A stretch of DNA of 7,264 nt from an uncultured Prevotella sp. Lineage in GTDB: Bacteria > Bacteroidota > Bacteroidia > Bacteroidales > Bacteroidaceae. The DNA is taken from assembly GCA_900553965.1 (NCBI GenBank), contig USFX01000140.1, positions 1 through 7,264 on the forward strand. The letters are read 5' to 3'. Below, in pieces: positions 5,123-7,264 of this stretch. Position 1 is the stretch's first letter. Every line of letters begins with the position of its first letter. The notes below the pieces were generated by a model that saw only the letters and a program-made list of their open reading frames with translations, ran no database searches and was not told the origin of the DNA. A program made the position numbers and the translations under genes.

Positions 5123-7264
5123 ATGAAGAAACGAAAGATTATCATCTCGCTTCTGATGGCGTGCGCCATGCCGACCATGAGCCAGACGCTACCCTATCAG
5201 GACGCGAGTCTCACGGCCGAGCAGCGCGCCGAGGACCTGCTGGGACGGTTGACACTGAAAGAGAAGACACGGCTGATGATGAACGGCTCGCCGGCCATCG
5301 CGCGGCTCGGCATACCGCAGTTCGACTGGTGGAACGAGGCGCTTCACGGCGTCGGCCGTAACGGATTCGCCACAGTGTTCCCCATCACGATGTGCATGGC
5401 CGCATCGTGGGACGACGCACTGCTGGAACAGGTCTTCACGGCCGTGAGCGACGAAGCCCGCGTAAAGGCGCGGCAGGCCAAGCAGAGCGGCAACATCAAG
5501 AAATATCAGAGTCTGTCGTTCTGGACGCCGAACATCAACATCTTCCGCGACCCGCGCTGGGGACGAGGACAGGAGACATACGGTGAGGACCCTTATCTGA
5601 CGGAGCGGATGGGACTGGCCGTCGTGCGCGGTCTTCAGGGACCGGAGGACAGCAAGTACCGGAAACTGCTGGCCTGCGCCAAACACTTCGCCGTTCATAG
5701 CGGTCCGGAGTGGAACCGCCATTCGTTCAACATCGAGAACCTGCCGGCACGCGACCTCTGGGAGACCTATCTCCCGGCGTTCAAAGCGCTCGTTCAGAAA
5801 GGCAACGTGGCCGAAGTCATGTGCGCTTATCAGCGCATCGACGGTGAGCCGTGTTGCGGAAACACGCGCTATGAGCAGCAGATTCTGCGCGACGAATGGG
5901 GCTTCAAGGGAATGATTGTGAGCGACTGCGGTGCCATCGGCGACTTTTGGCAGAAAGGCAAGCACGAGGTGTCGAAAGACGCGGCTTCGGCATCGGCCAA
6001 GGCCGTGCTCTCAGGGACAGACGTGGAGTGCGGTGCCAACTACAACCGTCTGCCTGACGCTGTCAAGGCTGGTGACGTCAGCGAGGCCGACATCGACATC
6101 TGCGTCCGCCGTCTGCTCAAGGCGCGCTTCGAGCTCGGCGACTTCGACCCGGACGAGCTTGTCGAATGGACAAAGATTCCGGAGTCCATCGTGGCCTGTG
6201 ACGCCCACAAGAAGATGGCCCTCGACATGGCCCGCAAGGGAACCGTGCTGCTTCAGAACAGCGGTGACGTGCTGCCGCTGAGCCGCGAGGCCGCAAAAGA
6301 CGTCATCGTCATGGGCCCCAACGCCAACGACTCGACCATGATGTGGGGTAACTACAGCGGTTATCCGACAAACACGGTGACCATCCTGCAGGGCATCCGC
6401 AACAAGATCGGCAACGTCCGCTATATTCCCGGATGCGGTCTGACCCGCAACGAGGTGGACGACAGCCGCTACGACATGATGGTGAGCCCGGACGGCCAAA
6501 AGGGCATGAAAGCCACCTACTGGAACAACGAGGACATGAGCGGCGAGCCGGCAGCCACGGCTTATCTCCGCGAACCGATAAATCTGAGCAACGGCGGTGC
6601 GACGGTATTCGCGCCAGGTGTCAATCTCGAACACTTCTCGGCAAGATATGAGGGGACATTCACTCCCGCCGAGGACGAGACGCTGACGCTGTCCATCGGA
6701 TGTGACGATAAGGCCCGCGTCATCCTCAACGGCGATACTGTCATAAACAAGTGGAAGTCGCGCCACCGCATCGACTACCAGCAGGTGAAGCGCAAGTTCA
6801 AGGCCGGCGAGACATACACCATTCAGATTGACTACGTTCAAGAGGACAACATGGCGGCCATGCAGTTTGACCTGACGAAAAAGACCACACCGACCCGCGA
6901 ACAGCTGCTGGCCGAAGTGGGCGACGCCAAGACCGTCATCTTCGTCGGCGGCATCTCGCCGCGTCTCGAAGGTGAGGAAATGAAGGTTGACGAGCCCGGT
7001 TTCCGCGGCGGCGACCGCCTCAACATCGAACTGCCGCAGGTTCAGCGCGATATGCTCGCCATGCTCCGCGAGGCCGGCAAGAAGGTCATCTTCGTCTGCT
7101 GCTCCGGCGGTGCGATGGGTCTTGAGCCTGAGACGGCTACGTGCGACGCCATCCTTCAGGCATGGTACGGCGGCGAGCAGGGCGGTACGGCCGTGGCCGA
7201 CATCATCTTCGGCGACTACAACCCAAGCGGCAAGCTGCCAGTGACGTTCTATAAGAACTCCAGT
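5123..7264 (+). CDS. Exported GH3 glycosidase with PA14 insertion, probable beta-xylosidase/beta-glucosidase (3' end beyond window)
   Basis: The enzyme removes non-reducing-end sugars from beta-linked oligosaccharides with retention of configuration. The frame is open for 714 codons to the window edge. MKKRKIIISLLMACAMPTMSQ is a signal peptide. LMAC at 11-14 could be a lipobox, but methionine at -2 is unusual and cleavage near SQ|T is equally plausible. GH3 N-domain motifs are DWWNEALHGV from D68, RDPRWGRGQETYGEDP around D143, and KHFAVHSGPEWNRH from K187. The nucleophile is predicted as D268 in GMIVSDCGAI. A PA14 domain (about 461-586, from GMKATYW) interrupts the C-terminal GH3 domain, which resumes with FVGGISPRLEGEE; E616, E618 and E619 are the likely acid/base region. 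This layout is known from Prevotella beta-xylosidases, and the KHFAVHSGPE sequence is common in xylosidase-like members, but substrate cannot be fixed by eye. An A-rich leader precedes the start; the palindrome array lies 80 bp upstream. The gene is markedly more GC-rich than the array. Confidence 0.93.
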   Translation, partial: MKKRKIIISLLMACAMPTMSQTLPYQDASLTAEQRAEDLLGRLTLKEKTRLMMNGSPAIARLGIPQFDWWNEALHGVGRNGFATVFPITMCMAASWDDALLEQVFTAVSDEARVKARQAKQSGNIKKYQSLSFWTPNINIFRDPRWGRGQETYGEDPYLTERMGLAVVRGLQGPEDSKYRKLLACAKHFAVHSGPEWNRHSFNIENLPARDLWETYLPAFKALVQKGNVAEVMCAYQRIDGEPCCGNTRYEQQILRDEWGFKGMIVSDCGAIGDFWQKGKHEVSKDAASASAKAVLSGTDVECGANYNRLPDAVKAGDVSEADIDICVRRLLKARFELGDFDPDELVEWTKIPESIVACDAHKKMALDMARKGTVLLQNSGDVLPLSREAAKDVIVMGPNANDSTMMWGNYSGYPTNTVTILQGIRNKIGNVRYIPGCGLTRNEVDDSRYDMMVSPDGQKGMKATYWNNEDMSGEPAATAYLREPINLSNGGATVFAPGVNLEHFSARYEGTFTPAEDETLTLSIGCDDKARVILNGDTVINKWKSRHRIDYQQVKRKFKAGETYTIQIDYVQEDNMAAMQFDLTKKTTPTREQLLAEVGDAKTVIFVGGISPRLEGEEMKVDEPGFRGGDRLNIELPQVQRDMLAMLREAGKKVIFVCCSGGAMGLEPETATCDAILQAWYGGEQGGTAVADIIFGDYNPSGKLPVTFYKNSS

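Noticed and set aside
5189..6841. Long minus-strand open frames at 5189-5965 and 6011-6841
   Set aside because: They lie antisense within the GH3 gene, whose GC-rich codons suppress stops on the other strand. They have no domain, signal or promoter of their own.

Overview
The window looks like chromosomal DNA from a Prevotella-type member of the Bacteroidales. The evidence is a SusC/RagA-family TonB-dependent transporter, a beta-helix protein with the short C-terminal tail common in Prevotella secreted proteins, a PA14-containing GH3 glycosidase, two TAnnTTTG promoter boxes, and A-rich leaders without Shine-Dalgarno sequences. The genus is inferred; no marker gene is present.

Layout. Positions 1-2456 (minus strand) hold the first 818 codons of a SusC-type outer-membrane transporter, whose C-terminal end, and probably a SusD partner, lie beyond the left edge. 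A 1-kb divergent intergenic region (2457-3465) follows. It is full of structure: a TAnnTTTG box for each flanking gene, a 56-bp element present twice (75% identical) at mirrored positions just upstream of the two boxes, a large branched inverted repeat with a perfect 20-bp outer stem (2852-2956) between two small palindromes, and an inverted CGCAAAG-type repeat. Positions 3466-4587 (plus strand) encode a secreted right-handed beta-helix protein of the DUF4957/DUF5123 type, closed by a strong rho-independent terminator (4653-4703). A second intergenic region (4588-5122) holds a GC-rich imperfect hairpin and then the most unusual object here: about eleven operator-like palindromes whose centres lie exactly 22 bp apart (4802-5042). 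Positions 5123-7264 (plus strand) encode the first 714 codons of an exported GH3 glycosidase with a PA14 insertion, probably a beta-xylosidase or beta-glucosidase, cut off by the right edge.

How the genes fit together. They suggest plant-polysaccharide use: the SusC protein imports oligosaccharides, the beta-helix protein probably binds or processes glycan outside the cytoplasm, and the GH3 enzyme trims oligosaccharides from their non-reducing ends. The genes form at least three transcription units. The shared element upstream of the first two, and the palindrome array upstream of the third, are candidate regulator sites. No regulator gene is visible, so this link is inference.
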